A DNA stretch of 64,000 nucleotides from Jacaranda mimosifolia (GCA_018894105.1 CM032120.1:25752710-25816709), one strand, 5' to 3'; numbered from the stretch's first letter, positions 12,000 through 23,405 are shown. The notes: generated by a model from the sequence alone, not told the origin. Made by a program: numbers and translations.

Positions 12000-13215
12000 G
12001 CAGTAGTGCGAAAGTAGATTTCCAATTTCTAAGAAGTTTTTCGATGTGACACTTGATTGTATCTAAGCTATAACTTTTACTACAGGCCTCAGATGAAGGT
12101 GAAAAACTTATCATATAGATCTATAATTCATATGTTGACCTTATTGCCCAATTAAATCGGAATTGAGTAGTAAATGTTGTCACAATATTCTGTTCCACGA
12201 AAATCGAAGTCATATATTTCTATATTGCCACACCGTAGTATTTTAGCCATAGTTTTTTATCCCTATACATCGGATTAAAGTGATTTAAATGTCTGTAAAA
12301 ACCTAAGATATAAATTTTCAATTCTTATGTTGACCATATATCCAGATTCAATCAAAATCAGGTAGTAAAAGGTATCACAATATTGTGTTCTAAGAAAATC
12401 GAAGTCCTGTATTTCGAGACTTGACATATCTTAGTATTTTGATTGTAAATTTCTCTATATAAATCGGATTGAGGTGATTTATGCATAAGTAGAAACCTAA
12501 GAGACAGACATACAATTAAAATTTTGACCATATATATTTCCCAATTAAATCAAAATAGAATAGTAAAATTCGTCATAATATTCTATTCTAGGAAAATCGA
12601 AGTCCTGTATTTTCTACATGGCCACACCGTAGTATTTTAGTCTTAAATTTCTCCCTATACATCATATTAAAGTGATTCCAAAGGAAGTGAAAATATAAGA
12701 GACATATTTTCAGTTCTTATGTTGACCATATTGCTAAATTAAATCTACATCAAGTAGTAAAAGGTGTCACAATATTCTGTTCTAGGAAAATTGAAGTCCA
12801 ATATTTTCTATCTTGCCACACCTTTATATTTTAGTCATAATTTTCTCCTTATATATTGGATTAAAGTGATTCAAGTGGAAATAGAAACCTAAGACACATA
12901 TTTAAAATTCTTATTTTGATTATTTTACTTATTTCGATAGGGAAGAAGTAGTAAAAGTGTCACCAATATCCATTTTCGGAAAAATCGAAGTCCTATATCT
13001 TTTGACTAGACACATCTTAGTATTTTGGTCATAACTTACTGCATTTAAATCAGATTGAGGTGATTTATGAGGAACTAGAAACCTCAGACACAGATCTAAA
13101 ATTTTTATGTTGGTCACTTTGCTTAATTCTGTTGAAAAGAAGTAGAAAAACTATCACAAATATCTATTTGTGAGAAAATCAAAACCTAACATCATCATTG
13201 AATTTCGCAATTATC
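12000..13215. repeat. About 195-bp tandem repeats inside the solo LTR
   Basis: The anchor aaatcgaagtc or its variants occurs near 12201, 12397, 12594, 12788, 12982 and 13176, spaced 196, 197, 194, 194 and 194 bases. Each unit also has a cacaatattctgttc-like phrase before the anchor and a gccacacc...agtattttagtcataa-like phrase after it. Copies are diverged, so the array is old. Confidence 0.88.
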
Positions 13216-13780
13216 AAATATGAAGTTTACAAACTCATGAATTACATTGTGTATTTTCTAATGCACTTGCTACAAATGCCGTCTCCTTTTCCTTTCCCCT
13301 CCACCACAGCTTTTGTCCCTTTTCCTTCTTCTCCTTTTTCCTCTTTCGTTTACTATTAAATGTAATTAGGGTTTTGTTTTTAGGGACTATATTTATGTGA
13401 AAGAAGTAGTTTAGTTCAAATAGGACTCTAATCAATTTCTTTCTAGGACTAGGATAATCCCAATATAATTCTAGTATCTCTATTGTTAATTCTCAGAATT
13501 CAATAATTCAACTCCTTATATTACTATAATATTAATTCAAGTAGAATTATAACTTATACTCCCCAAAATATAGAGTATCTACAATGTATATATATAACAT
13601 TAATTATCACTATTTGATCAAAAGATAATTTAATGTTATCTATATTATATATATATATATATATTATTCTGAAAATATAGTTCATGGCTTACTACGATTT
13701 TAATTGAAATAGTAAATAAAATAAAATAAGGTATATTAATCGATTAAATACGAAATAAAATTTTGGGGCATTACATACAA

Positions 13781-14360
13781 CTTTATCCATAATTTAGTTA
13801 ATTTACATATTAATATAGTGAATTGAATAAATTTGGGATTTGATTTCGGGTAAATCGGAAGAACCCTATAATTACATAAGACTCAAGACTAATAACCAGT
13901 TATTAATTTCATAGGGAGAAAATTATGTAATCAACTTATTCGATTGATGAAATCATAATTCTAGGCTTCTATATGCTGATAGAAATCTTAATCAATACAC
14001 TTTTCTTATTTTCATTAGTTTAGTTTTAATTCCAATATAATTGATTTTGTTTGAATAAAATTAGTGTGTGATAAATTAATAATCAGTAGCTAATAATTTA
14101 GTTTCTCATGGGATCAACACTTTTCTTATCACTTTATTACTTGTTGCGACACGTGCACCTGCGTAACTATTTATTTTGCACAACCAACAGACACCAACAA
14201 AAGCGAAAATAAGGACGAGTTATTATGTGAAAATTTCATTGAAACCGAATTACATACGACAAGGTGGAGGAAGAGGATGAAGAGGAGGACGAGGGCGAGG
14301 ACGAGGTTAATTACTTGAACATTAATTTAGGGATTTAATTTCAAGGAGTTTGAATTAGGT
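13781..14360. other. Intergenic DNA downstream of the BAHD pseudogene
   Basis: AT-rich, no gene. A purine-rich stretch (gaggaagaggatgaagagga and onward) lies at 14262-14305 and could be read as an acidic peptide, but no frame is open for long. Confidence 0.5.
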
Positions 14361-15246
14361 CTAAAGCAGTTCAGAACTGGATTCAAACATGTTGATCCAT
14401 GCTTCTATTCCATCTCCATCCTTAGTACTCATCAGAAAAATAACATTCTTCTCTGGACAGCTCAGACCCAAAAATGCTTTCCCCAGCCATAATCCACCTC
14501 ATACACAGGGAACCTACACCAACTGCTGAAACCACAAGACTCTATTTCTCCCTTTAAGACAAGATCAAAGGATCTACTGATTTCATTCAGATAATCATCT
14601 CTGTTTCGTGCTTTCGATATGTATTCATCGCTGATTGTTCTTATCTCATTCCTCAGTCTGCTCACCAGCTCATGAAATTCTGGCACACCTGGTGGCGGAA
14701 AGAAGAATTGTTTAAGGATACAGTTGCCAAAAACATTTTCCAGCGGCAGATCATTTGTTCTTGTCCTTAGGTTAAAAACAGGCCATGCAGCAGAACTAAG
14801 GTTTTTTGGTTAGCCCAGTTCTACGAAATGTTTCCAGATGAAAGCTGAGATGACTTCGACGCGAGTTGGATCCTTTACAGTTGATCCAACAGCGGAGGCG
14901 GTAGCTTATTTGAGTGCCGCCAGTTTTTCCTTATTAAACACAAATATGTTCGTCACGAGCTTTTCTTTTTGGATGTAGATGGATGAGATTCCAGAGCCAG
15001 ATAGATCTCTGGATGAGAAATAGTTGGCTAGATCGAAGCTGAGCTGACAAATTTTCTCATTTTCACCACGGCATGCAGCGGCCCATAAACCGATGAACAC
15101 CACCAGAGAGGCAGCGGCGGTTATGTAATGCGATGAGCAAATTCGGACAGCAATTCCTCTACAGTCAAAGAAATTGATTTGCACCGCCAACAGAACCAGC
15201 GGCAACGAAGTTGAAGTTTCAAAAATATCAATGATAGTACTAAGAT
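14361..15246 (-). pseudogene. BAHD acyltransferase, 3' part (split and broken)
   Basis: C-terminal two thirds of a BAHD-family acyltransferase. These cytosolic enzymes move an acyl group from acyl-CoA to alcohols or amines in plant secondary metabolism. From the insertion point leftwards it reads LAVQINFFDC, SHYITAAAS (the HxxxD active-site motif, with Ala where Asp is expected), then AFIWK, FNLRTRT and FGNC. Near 14470 comes VDYGWGK, the family's DFGWG motif. Two in-frame stops lie near 14914 and 14812, and a frameshift right after the DFGWG-like motif at about 14462. Past it the frame reads SCPEKNVIFLMSTKDGDGIE and ends at a stop at 14361-14363. With the 5' part the gene would code for about 420 residues, close to family length. 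The start of the family resembles alkaloid-type O-acetyltransferases (vinorine-synthase clade); the substrate is unknown. Confidence 0.9.
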
Positions 15247-15590
15247 GGGAAAATTACAAAATTAGTCCATCAACTATTGCATGCTGCAAAAAAAGGACTT
15301 TATTAATTTTCAATTTTAAAACAAATCTACTATATTATGAAATTCAGCATATTGAGTCCTTTTTGTCACAATTTAAGTCCTTTTGGCCTGAGATTTGAGC
15401 CAATTGCGCCAAAAACTATCACGCTCTTTTCACGTGATAGAAAAATTGGGCGAAAATCGACATGTGTCATCGAAAATCCACCTCTCCATGCCCAGTTGGT
15501 CATCTATGCCATATCATCCCACCATATTTACACAAATCCACTATGTAATGCCACACAAATAAAAAAAGACACATCAGTTGCGGGGCTTGC
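15247..15590 (+). repeat. Left terminal inverted repeat of the MULE
   Basis: Inverted copy of 21343-21690. Shared blocks include aaaattacaaaattagtcc at the end, gcatgc followed by an A/C-rich block, a cacgtga box (15431-15437) and tgcggggctt at the inner edge. It probably holds the promoter for the gene starting at 15730. Confidence 0.9.
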
Positions 15591-15729
15591 ATTGTTGGGG
15601 GGAATTTATCAGGGCTCCTCTTCTTCATCTCGCGTTCTCCATGCCTTGAAGACCCATAAATCCCACACCTCAACCCATCTCCCATACCAAGTAGAAACCA
15701 CATTTTTTTTCCAAACTAACTCTTACAAA

Positions 15730-16178
15730 ATGGCTAGCTCTTCGTCGACATCTTCCACCAAAGGTCATGAAGCTCTAGAATGCTACTGTGGGTTGAAGGC
15801 GAAGTTGAGGCCATCATGGACCGACATCAATCCACGCAGAAGGTTCCACTCTTACCTACATCAGGTAACCTTGTTGCTCAGAATCTGAAAAGTGTCAGAA
15901 ATTACTTTTGGAATCTAGGTGTAAGGTTAGTTGTAATTTTTTTCCTTTTTCATTTTTTATTTATTTTTTTTGGTTTTTTACAGAGAAATAGGTGTGGTTT
16001 TTTCCTATGGGCAGATCCACCTATGTGTCCTAGATCAAAAAATATTATTCCAGGACTTCTTCGTAGAATAAACACAATGGAGGCTGAAGTTGCAAGGTTG
16101 GGAAGGAGGACCCAGATTTTGAAAGCAGTGGCAGTGATTTTGTTAGTTGTTTTGTGCAGTTGTTTGGCTTGGTTGTAA
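15730..16178 (+). CDS. GRF-type zinc finger / coiled-coil / membrane-anchor protein carried by the MULE
   Basis: Two exons, 15730-15864 and 15984-16178, with a 119-base GT-AG intron whose 3' end is a long T-rich tract. The intron is in phase 0, so the joined frame codes for 109 residues without a stop. The N-terminus is Ser/Thr-rich. Residues about 18-55 form a GRF-like zinc finger: CYCG, SWTDINPRRRF, then CGFFLWADPP. The third usual zinc ligand (Cys after RRF-x-x) is Tyr here. Next come IIPGLLRRI, a short amphipathic helix (NTMEAEVARLGRRTQ) and a C-terminal hydrophobic segment (AVAVILLVVLCSCLAWL) that looks like a tail anchor. Small plant proteins of this layout (At4g04775-like) exist; their function is not known to me. 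It lies just inside the left inverted repeat, convergent to the transposase. Expression is unproven. Confidence 0.75.
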
Positions 16179-16273
16179 AATGGATGTATTTTAGGTGTTT
16201 GGTAGAATATGTGTGTTGTTTGGCTTGGCTGTAAAATGGATGTATTCTAGGTGTTTGGTAGAATATGTGTAAT
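16163..16273 (+). repeat. Tandem duplication at the 3' end of the GRF gene
   Basis: A roughly 57-bp unit (tttggcttggytgtaaaatg, gatgtattytaggtgtttgg, tagaatatgtgt) occurs twice in a row, covering the last codons and 3' flank. Confidence 0.85.
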
Positions 16274-16902
16274 CTGTGAAGATTCTGCATTATAGATGTT
16301 TGATGGGTGTAGGAATGTGGTAGTTATTTAAGGATGATGGAGTTCAAAGTTGTGGATCTCCAATCTTTAGTGTTATGCATTTGTTCTGTATGGAGTAGTT
16401 GGTTGTAATGGTTAATGATGCCTGAACAAAAATTTTAAGTGTTTGATGGAACAAAGTTTAAGTTAAATTGCTTTAAGTGAATTGAAATGTTTAATGTTTA
16501 AAGATAACCAAAAAACATTTTGGTCATCCTTCCTTTTCATTTCTCCAGGCCATGGTAACAACATTTTCACATGAGCCAAAAAGAACATGTTAAGAGCCTA
16601 ATAACCAAAAAGAGATGCAAAAACTGAACACAAATCAGAGTTAGAATATCTCCAAATTACTAACAAATAGGTAGCCACAAATCATCCTTCCTTTTCATTT
16701 CGCCACACCATTTAGGAGCATGTTATAATATTATTTTACAAAAAGAAAGCCTTTCAGTTGCAAAAAGATATTAATCTAGACAAAAAATAACTGTCAGTGC
16801 ATACAATGTTTCATCCACAAAATATTAACCTCCATAAATCTAAAAACCTTTATCCCATAAAATCAATGTTCAGAAGACAAAAAATTTCCAATATCTAGTC
16901 TT
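16274..16902. other. Spacer between the two convergent MULE genes
   Basis: AT-rich, no gene. A phrase like atccttccttttcattt is repeated near 16527 and 16683. It probably holds the 3' ends of both transcripts. Confidence 0.45.
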
Positions 16903-19900
16903 CACTTTTTCTTGCTCTTTCCAGCTCCATTCTTCCTTCCATTTATGTTGTCCATTGCTGTATTGAGATCATTGAAGGTCACATACTTCTTCCTCCCAAA
17001 GGTAGATGATTGAGTTGAAATACCTTAAGAGGGTTGATGGCCTATGTTTTGAGAAAGTTGCAGCTGTTGGTACATACTAGGACCTGGAACCTTGGATGGA
17101 GCTTGCTGTGAGGTTTCCCTTGTGTTCCTCTAACAAAGTTTTCCAATAAAAAAGTCAGACACTTTATACATCAATTGTAGATACATATACTTTAATTTAA
17201 CATGCAGTACCTTCCATTTCATTTGTACATTTTTCCCCTTTGTTGACAAATTGCTTTCTTCAATTTCTACAGCTCTTTTTCTCAACTGTAAAAAGCATGA
17301 AAAATATTAAACTTGTATTTAGAGTGCAACATAAACTTAAACTAGACATTAGCTCCAGTTTTTTTCTAGCATTGCTAAAAAGTGCTCCTAACTGAAATCC
17401 ACCATTTGACTCATCAACCTGTTCATGACACAATCATATGCTAAGCAAAAATCTAAAACTGAAAGTTAATATGAAACTTGAACTTAAACTTGAACCTCAT
17501 CTCTAGATGAAGATCGAAATACTCCAAAGTCATGCAGGTCATCTGTCACAGGATTATCCCTAACCTGTACACAAAAAATAATCAATTTATATTTAAAAAA
17601 CACATACTAGAACTTAAATTTGAAGCATGAAAAATATTAAACGTGTACCTCATCTATAGCAACAAATGCATGTCCTTCAGTTTCAGGTAACTCAACTGAG
17701 CTGTTTTTGCCCCTAACCTGTACAAAACCACATGAAGCAAGCCATGAGTATTTATTTTCAAATTTCTTGCTAAAATATCCTAACGTCTGTGAAGGTGTTT
17801 AAAATACATGTCTTTGCTTCCTACTTCTTCCTGCAGCTGTACTTTCCTTAAGAGGACAAGTTTTTGAGCTGTGTCCTTCAATCTTACAATGGCCACACTT
17901 CACAGTACTTTGCCTTCTTTTTACTCTGATTGGTTGATCTGTCCTGGCCCTTCCTCTTAATCTCTTCTTTCCTTTTGTGGCTTGTTCATCCACTTCCCTT
18001 CTTCGGGCCCTACCTGGTCTTCCTACCTTCTTCCCAAAATCAGGTGGCAAAGAGGGGTATATACAAGGTCTCACCCCATAGTTCTTGACTATTGATTCCC
18101 ATTATGGCTAGTTGATATACTTCCTTGTAGCACTGAACACTATAGCATTTATCCACATAGTGAATATGATCTTCCCTCCTACTACAAATAGCACTGCAAG
18201 CATGTAGGCATGGGATACCAGTGAGTTCTCACCTCCTACAAGTGCAAGTGAACAACTCTAAATCCATAAAATATTGACCTCCATAAATGTGTGTGATTTG
18301 GTAGTGGGTATCATCAGCCTTCCTGGGTATACAATTAGCAAGTTTTTTCACATTTTCATCAATTATGTCACTAATTGTAGGGCATATGTCACCCCTCCAT
18401 GACTTGGCAGCCTTGTCCCTATTTTTTTGAAGCCTTATCATCAGATATTCCCTTATCCATTATAGCATTGTAATTATTAGCTTCTCCCTAGCATAAAGAA
18501 TAGCACTGTTGAAGGATTCACAGAAGTTATTCAACACCATGTCACACTTTGACACTGGTGTGAACTGTGACTTGCTCCACTGTGATGGAGGCTTGTCACT
18601 AAACCAATCAGCTACAGCTTGTTCCAAGTTAGCCATTTCTTTCATTGCCTATTTGAATTGGCCCACTGTTGTGCTATTGGCAGCCTTCCAAAGAGCATCT
18701 CTGAACTACAAACCTCTAACACCAACATTGCTATAGTTTTTTATCAAGTGTCTGACACAAAACATATGCTCTGATGAAGGGAACATGCCTTCAAAAGCTT
18801 GTATGAGGCATTTCTGCTTGTCAGACATAAAGGTGAACTCATCTGGTCTTTCAATGTTCAAGTCTTGCTTCAGTAGTGTTAAAAACCATATCCAACTATC
18901 ACCCGCCTCCTTTTCCACAACTGCATGTGTTATAGGGTATGGCTTGTTGTTGGGATCAATCGCAACAGTAGTCAAAAGAACTCCTTTATGAGGTCCAGTA
19001 AGGTGGCACCCATCAACACCTATGATTTTTCTACAATCTGCCTGAAATCCTCTTTTCAATGATCCAAAACAGCAGTAAAAGTGACTGAATGTATTGGAGC
19101 CTGAGCTGTCATCCATCCCTAGAATAACTATGGAGCCTGGATTTGTTCTTCTCAATTTAGCTGAATAGTTCCACAGCTTAGAGTATTGTAGCCCAGTCTC
19201 CCTCAATCATCTCAAGTGCTTTCCTCTTTGCTCTATATGCTTGGTCCTTTGACACCCCAACCCTTACCTCCTCCATTATGTCACTTCTAAAGCCCTCAGT
19301 TGATCTTTTAGGGTCAGTTTTCAACTTGTTCACAAATCTTTCAGCTAAGTAACTTGACTTCAGATTAGCAACCTCAAATGTTGGCTTGCACTGATGTGTT
19401 ATATTATAGGTTAAAACCTGAAAAGTAGATTCATCCTTCACCCTGTATGCATGGATCTTCCACTCACACCTCTCATGCTCACATTTTGCATACAACCTTG
19501 TCTTGTCATTCTTTCTTATCTTAATATTTCTCATGCTTTGAACAATTTCTGCATGAATGGCTTTCCTAAACTCCTCCTTATCCTTGAATTTCATCTCTAA
19601 TTCAAACCTAGGAGCAAATGGCCTCTTGGAGTTAAAGATAGGTGTAGCTGGCTTTGCCTGGTCCTCATTAGAGACTATTTCATCAACTTCTTCCCCACTA
19701 TCCCAAGCAATATTCTGTTCACTCTCAGTTTCAGTATCACCCCTCCATCACTATTGCTCTCTTCCTCAGCCCTACTTACACATCTAACATCCTCATTGCC
19801 TACCCATTCTTCATCAGGATCCACATATTCCTCAAATAAGACATCATCTGAATCCTCAATTTCACTTAGTTTTCCATTATCAAAGTCACTATCATCTCTA

Positions 19901-20443
19901 TCCTCAATGTCCTCTATGTTTTCATTGTTATTATTAGTGAAGGGATCGTCATTATCTAAATCAGAAGGACCATAGGTTTTGTAATAACTCCCCAAATCAT
20001 CACCTAAATGATTAACTACTAACTCATCTTTGGGTAATTCAGGCAGACTTCATTATTTTCAGTCCCTAAATCATCCAAGTCTAAACCCAAATCTACCTCA
20101 GTTGGATGTGTATCTTTGACAGGTTCACAAGGCATAGAAGCATTTTCATGAATTCTATTTAGTGCAAAGCTTGTCAAATTTTCATCCTCTACAGGTAAGA
20201 CATCAACATAAATATCAACCTGTCTACTCTTTCTTTTAACATGCTCCATACAAATGATTTGAATTCATTACTATCCTGCACTAGCTTAAAACTATTGTTC
20301 ATTTTAATATAATATCTCATATTCTTGTCTACCTTCAACCAATCGGAATACAAATCTAATTCACCTATGTTCATTTCTTGTGGGGACACATAATCAAACT
20401 TTGCCACAGTACCCCCAACATATTTAGCCACAGGCACAAGCAA
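16903..20443 (-). pseudogene. MURA-type Mutator transposase gene, broken
   Basis: Read leftwards from 20443. The N-terminal part (20189-20443) is followed by an acidic linker (19675-20249, rich in Asp/Glu/Asn). The DNA-binding domain of MuDR type lies at 19178-19594 (CEHERCEWKIHA, THQC). The DDE catalytic core at 18460-19206 has IGVDGCHL with the first Asp, DPNNKPYPITHAVVEKEAG, FMSDKQKCL with the second Asp, and NNFCESFN, probably the Glu region. A SWIM zinc finger (CTC...GIPCLHAC) lies near 18185-18252. The C-terminal basic tail has a knuckle CGHCKIEGHSSKTC near 17869-17910, then short exons down to 16903. Exons ending in GAT GAG before GT lie at about 17495-17567 and 17650-17717. A one-base deletion shifts the frame near 19185, and in-frame stops lie near 18711, 18648, 18447, 18227 and 18105. 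Several fit CAG-to-TAG or TGG-to-TGA changes. The element could move only with transposase from elsewhere. Confidence 0.92.
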
Positions 20444-21342
20444 GAACTAACCCCAATAATACATAGCTACAATTACAGTACTTGTTTCACAATCTTCAAC
20501 AGTACATGCACCAAAAAATATATATATAACAATTAATTAAGCAGTTGGGGGCCACACTTAAGTGGATTCAAACAGTGTAATAAAAAAAGTGAACATGGGA
20601 CCACTCAAAGATTCCAATCCCCCAAACACAAAGAAAAAGTGCAAAAAATATCAAGGTTCAGCCTTTTTTTGACATTAGATGGTCTACATTGTCATAATAG
20701 GAAGAATATTTAAGATTCATTTAACACTACAACCAACATCTGTAGAACAAGTCAATGAAAGTGAAGCAAGCCACAGTACGAAGTTGACAAACTAGGGACC
20801 ACATTGAAGAATCTTTTGCTTAAAGGTACACAAACTTGCAGAAACATACATTAATAAACCTCCAAACACACACACATAAACTACTTCATTAACAGTAAAC
20901 AAAAACCCTAATCGTACGAAGGGGAGAAAAACAGGGACCACATTGACCAAGTTTGCGCATAAAAGAGCAGAAGAATTCAAATAGAGACTATTAAATAAGG
21001 AAACTAACCATATGGGGGAAGAGGCAAACCAATATGTCTCTGCGAACCTTGAAATACCATTTCGACTGTTCTCTCTGCTTCCTTCAACTCTCCTTGCTTC
21101 AAAACAGTTGGGTCAGGTATGCGTTCACCCAAAGATGAAAACTTTACACAACTCCAGCTTGATTTCACATTCGATTTTAGATTTCAAAATAAGGGTTTTG
21201 AGGAACGAGGGTTTTTAGACTTGGGGTTTTCTTGTGGGGGTTTGATTTAGGATTTACACTTGCGTTTTTTTTTAGGGCAAAAACCTGAGTTTTTGTTTTC
21301 ATTTTCTTTTTTGGGGTATTTTCTTTCATCCATTTTTACATT
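20444..21342 (-). other. 5' flank of the transposase gene within the MULE
   Basis: No clear long frame. A minus-strand stretch at about 21010-21230 ends in cttcccccatatggttag followed by AT-rich DNA and may be a first exon plus an intron. The promoter is expected in the inverted repeat to the right. Confidence 0.45.
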
Positions 21343-21690
21343 TGTTGAAAGCCCCGCAGCTGACGTGTATTTTTTTATCTGTGTGGCATTACATAGTGGA
21401 TTTGTGTAAATGTGGCGGGATGATGTGGCATGGACGACCAACTGGGCATGGAGAGGTGGATTTCCGACGACGCGTGTCGATTTTCGCCCAATTTTTCTAT
21501 CACGTGAGAAGGGCGTGGCAGTTTCCGGCGCAATTGGCTCAAATCTCAGGCCAAAAGGACTTAAATTGCACAAAAAGGACTCAATGTGCTGAATTTCATA
21601 ATATAGTGGACTTATTTTAAAATTAAAAATTAATAAAGTTCTTTTTTCGCGGCATGCAATAGTGGATGGACTAATTTTGTAATTTTCCCA
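21343..21690 (-). repeat. Right terminal inverted repeat of the MULE
   Basis: Inverted copy of 15247-15590 over about 345 bases, with small differences. It includes the same cacgtga box (21501-21507). Confidence 0.9.
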
Positions 21691-22081
21691 TACTAGGATC
21701 CACAGGAAGAAACTGCTTCAACTGCTCCATTTTGGGGTCTTGTACAACATCGGACAGGCGAGTTCGAACTCGAGTTTGGATGAATTCGGCGCCAGCGTCG
21801 TTGCAGTCGATGGTGAAGTTTCCGGGATTGAATCTCCCTGCTAATGGGTGGAACAACGTTAAAACATCGGACAATGATTGTTTCAGCTTTTGAGATATTT
21901 GGGCTTGGTCGGAGTTTCTGGTTAACTCGTCGGCTTGGTAGAAGAAGATGACGGGGACGTAAAATGGGGGGACTAATTGGTCGAGAAAAGATAATTTTGA
22001 GGTTCTGAGGTTGTGAGGACTTGGAGATGATGGTTTGATGATCACTTTGGAGATCACGTTAACGCTGCTGCCTGCATTCAT
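21691..22081 (-). pseudogene. BAHD acyltransferase, 5' part
   Basis: It starts with ATG at 22081-22079 and reads about 130 residues before the MULE interrupts it. Typical N-terminal BAHD phrases are visible: KVIIKPSSPSP, LSFLDQLVPPFYVPVIFFY and LFHPLAGRF. The start is supported by a TATA-like box about 75 bases upstream and by the usual position of these motifs. This part has no stop of its own; the break is the transposon insertion. It continues in frame at 15237 once one 9-bp target copy is discounted. Confidence 0.93.
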
Positions 22082-22152
22082 CTTTTTCTTTTTGCAAAAT
22101 TAGTGTAAGAAATATATGTTTCTATCTGGAGTGGAGTCTTCTCTTACTAGTG

Positions 22153-22160
22153 GTATATAT
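22153..22160 (-). promoter_or_regulatory. Possible TATA box of the BAHD gene
   Basis: ATATATACC on the minus strand, about 75 bases ahead of the ATG at 22081. The distance suits a plant TATA promoter with a short leader. Confidence 0.5.
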
Positions 22161-22204
22161 CCGCTTGTGGTGAATGGGAAATGGGGTTGTTATAGATAGA
22201 AGGT

Positions 22205-23405
22205 GCCTAAATTGACTAGGTTTGGCCACATCATGTAATAATATTATGCCATGTAAAAATCAAATTTTAATTACCTAGTCAAACCATTGTTAAACTATTC
22301 TACTTCTTAGTTGGAATTTGAGCACCCATTTGAAAAGATGAGAAAGATTAGGAATAATCACAAATTGCAGAAATTTCAAATCTAAATTTTTTAATTTATA
22401 AAATATTTCTCTCAATTTATCGCAATAAACCAACTTTGTTTCTGTCATCTTCACCATATTATTTCAATTTGTCTCATACTCTTTATTCTTGGATAAGTAA
22501 AATTGCCCTTGATTTTATTTTTTTTCCTCATCTACTTTGGAATTGATTGGCTAATTATAAATTACCATGCAAAGAGTATATTTCAATATAAGAATACACT
22601 TAATTCAATTCTTAAACTCCATCTAGTTTAAAAGGAGAAGATGAACATTTGTATTCTCAAGTCATTTTTGTTACAGTTGTTTGACATCTGTACTTGCACA
22701 CTATTTTTTTGGAGGGGAGTGGGTGGGGATGGGGTTTCTCCATTGTGTGTGAATTATTTCTAGAGATATTGTCTTTTTGACAAACTCTGTGGATCTTTGT
22801 GAATTTTTTAGAGATATTGAGTTTTCGACCAAGAAATCTATTCAAGAACTTAAATTCTCCACTAAGAGAAATAGAGATAAAATAAAATCAAAAAAAGATG
22901 ACAAATGTTTATGAATCCTCAAGAAAGAAGATTAATAAAAAGGTTAATAAGTATATCAAGAATAAATCCTGTGGCAATTCCAAACACAGACATTGATATT
23001 TGATACTTGAAGAAACGAGGGCCCTTCATTTCTCTATCATAAAGTCTCTATTGATATTTGATACTCATGTCCAGGGCAAAGGGAAGATCAAATGGAAGAA
23101 GTGCTGTGAAATTTTTTTCTTGGAAATCAATAACTTGGCAAAATCAAGATTCTTCGATTTCTCATCATTGTTTATGTGAAATAGAGCGCATACATATGTT
23201 CAAAATCATACGTTTAATTAAGGCAATTCTTTTTCCTAAAATTTGGAATTATTCCTAAAATTTCTCTTATTTCCAATTGGGTGTTGATATTCTAATTAAG
23301 AAGAAGACTAGTTTAACCATGATTTGGTGGATATTAAAATTTGATTTGGCATAATATTATTGGATAGTATAGCCAATCCTGATGTGGAGTAGAATTTTCC
23401 TAACG
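22205..23405. mobile_element. Element with long imperfect inverted ends, about 1.2 kb
   Basis: The sequence at about 22210-22370 recurs in inverted order at about 23225-23400. Shared phrases are aataatattatgcca, aaatcaaattttaat, accat(t/g)gttaaacta, cacccat/cacccaa, and ttaggaataat followed by caaatt. The ends are imperfect and I could not fix the target duplication, so the class (MULE-like or foldback) is open. The middle has no coding region. Confidence 0.6.

Larger units (their letters stand above)
10033..13775. mobile_element. Solo LTR, 3.7 kb, gypsy-like, with TACAA target duplication
   Basis: It begins TGTCACGCCCCAAAAT and ends ATTTTGGGGCATTACA, near-perfect inverted ends with TG...CA termini. 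The five bases before it (10028-10032) and after it (13776-13780) are both TACAA. No internal coding region or second LTR accompanies it, so it is a solo LTR left by LTR-LTR recombination. Ends of the type TGT(A/C)AC(A/G)CCCC are common in long plant Ty3/gypsy LTRs. It contains two tandem arrays and the ORFs inside it look fortuitous. Confidence 0.88.
15247..21690 (-). mobile_element. Mutator-like element (MULE) inserted in the BAHD gene
   Basis: A 6.4-kb element with long terminal inverted repeats (about 345 bp, ends GGGAAAATTAC...GTAATTTTCCC). It is flanked by a 9-bp target duplication, tactaagat (15238-15246) against tactaggat (21691-21699), one mismatch. A 9-bp duplication is characteristic of Mutator. 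Inside, a MURA-type transposase gene (minus) and a GRF-zinc-finger gene (plus) are read towards each other from the two ends, the arrangement of mudrA and mudrB in maize MuDR. Removing the element and one target copy restores the BAHD reading frame at the junction. Confidence 0.93.

Noticed and set aside
14262..14305. Purine-rich stretch resembling an acidic coding repeat
   Set aside because: No open frame around it; it lies in the 3' flank of the BAHD pseudogene.
15337..15888. Single 183-codon open frame
   Set aside because: It begins inside the MULE inverted repeat and runs into an intron. The plausible gene starts at its internal ATG (15730) and splices to 15984.
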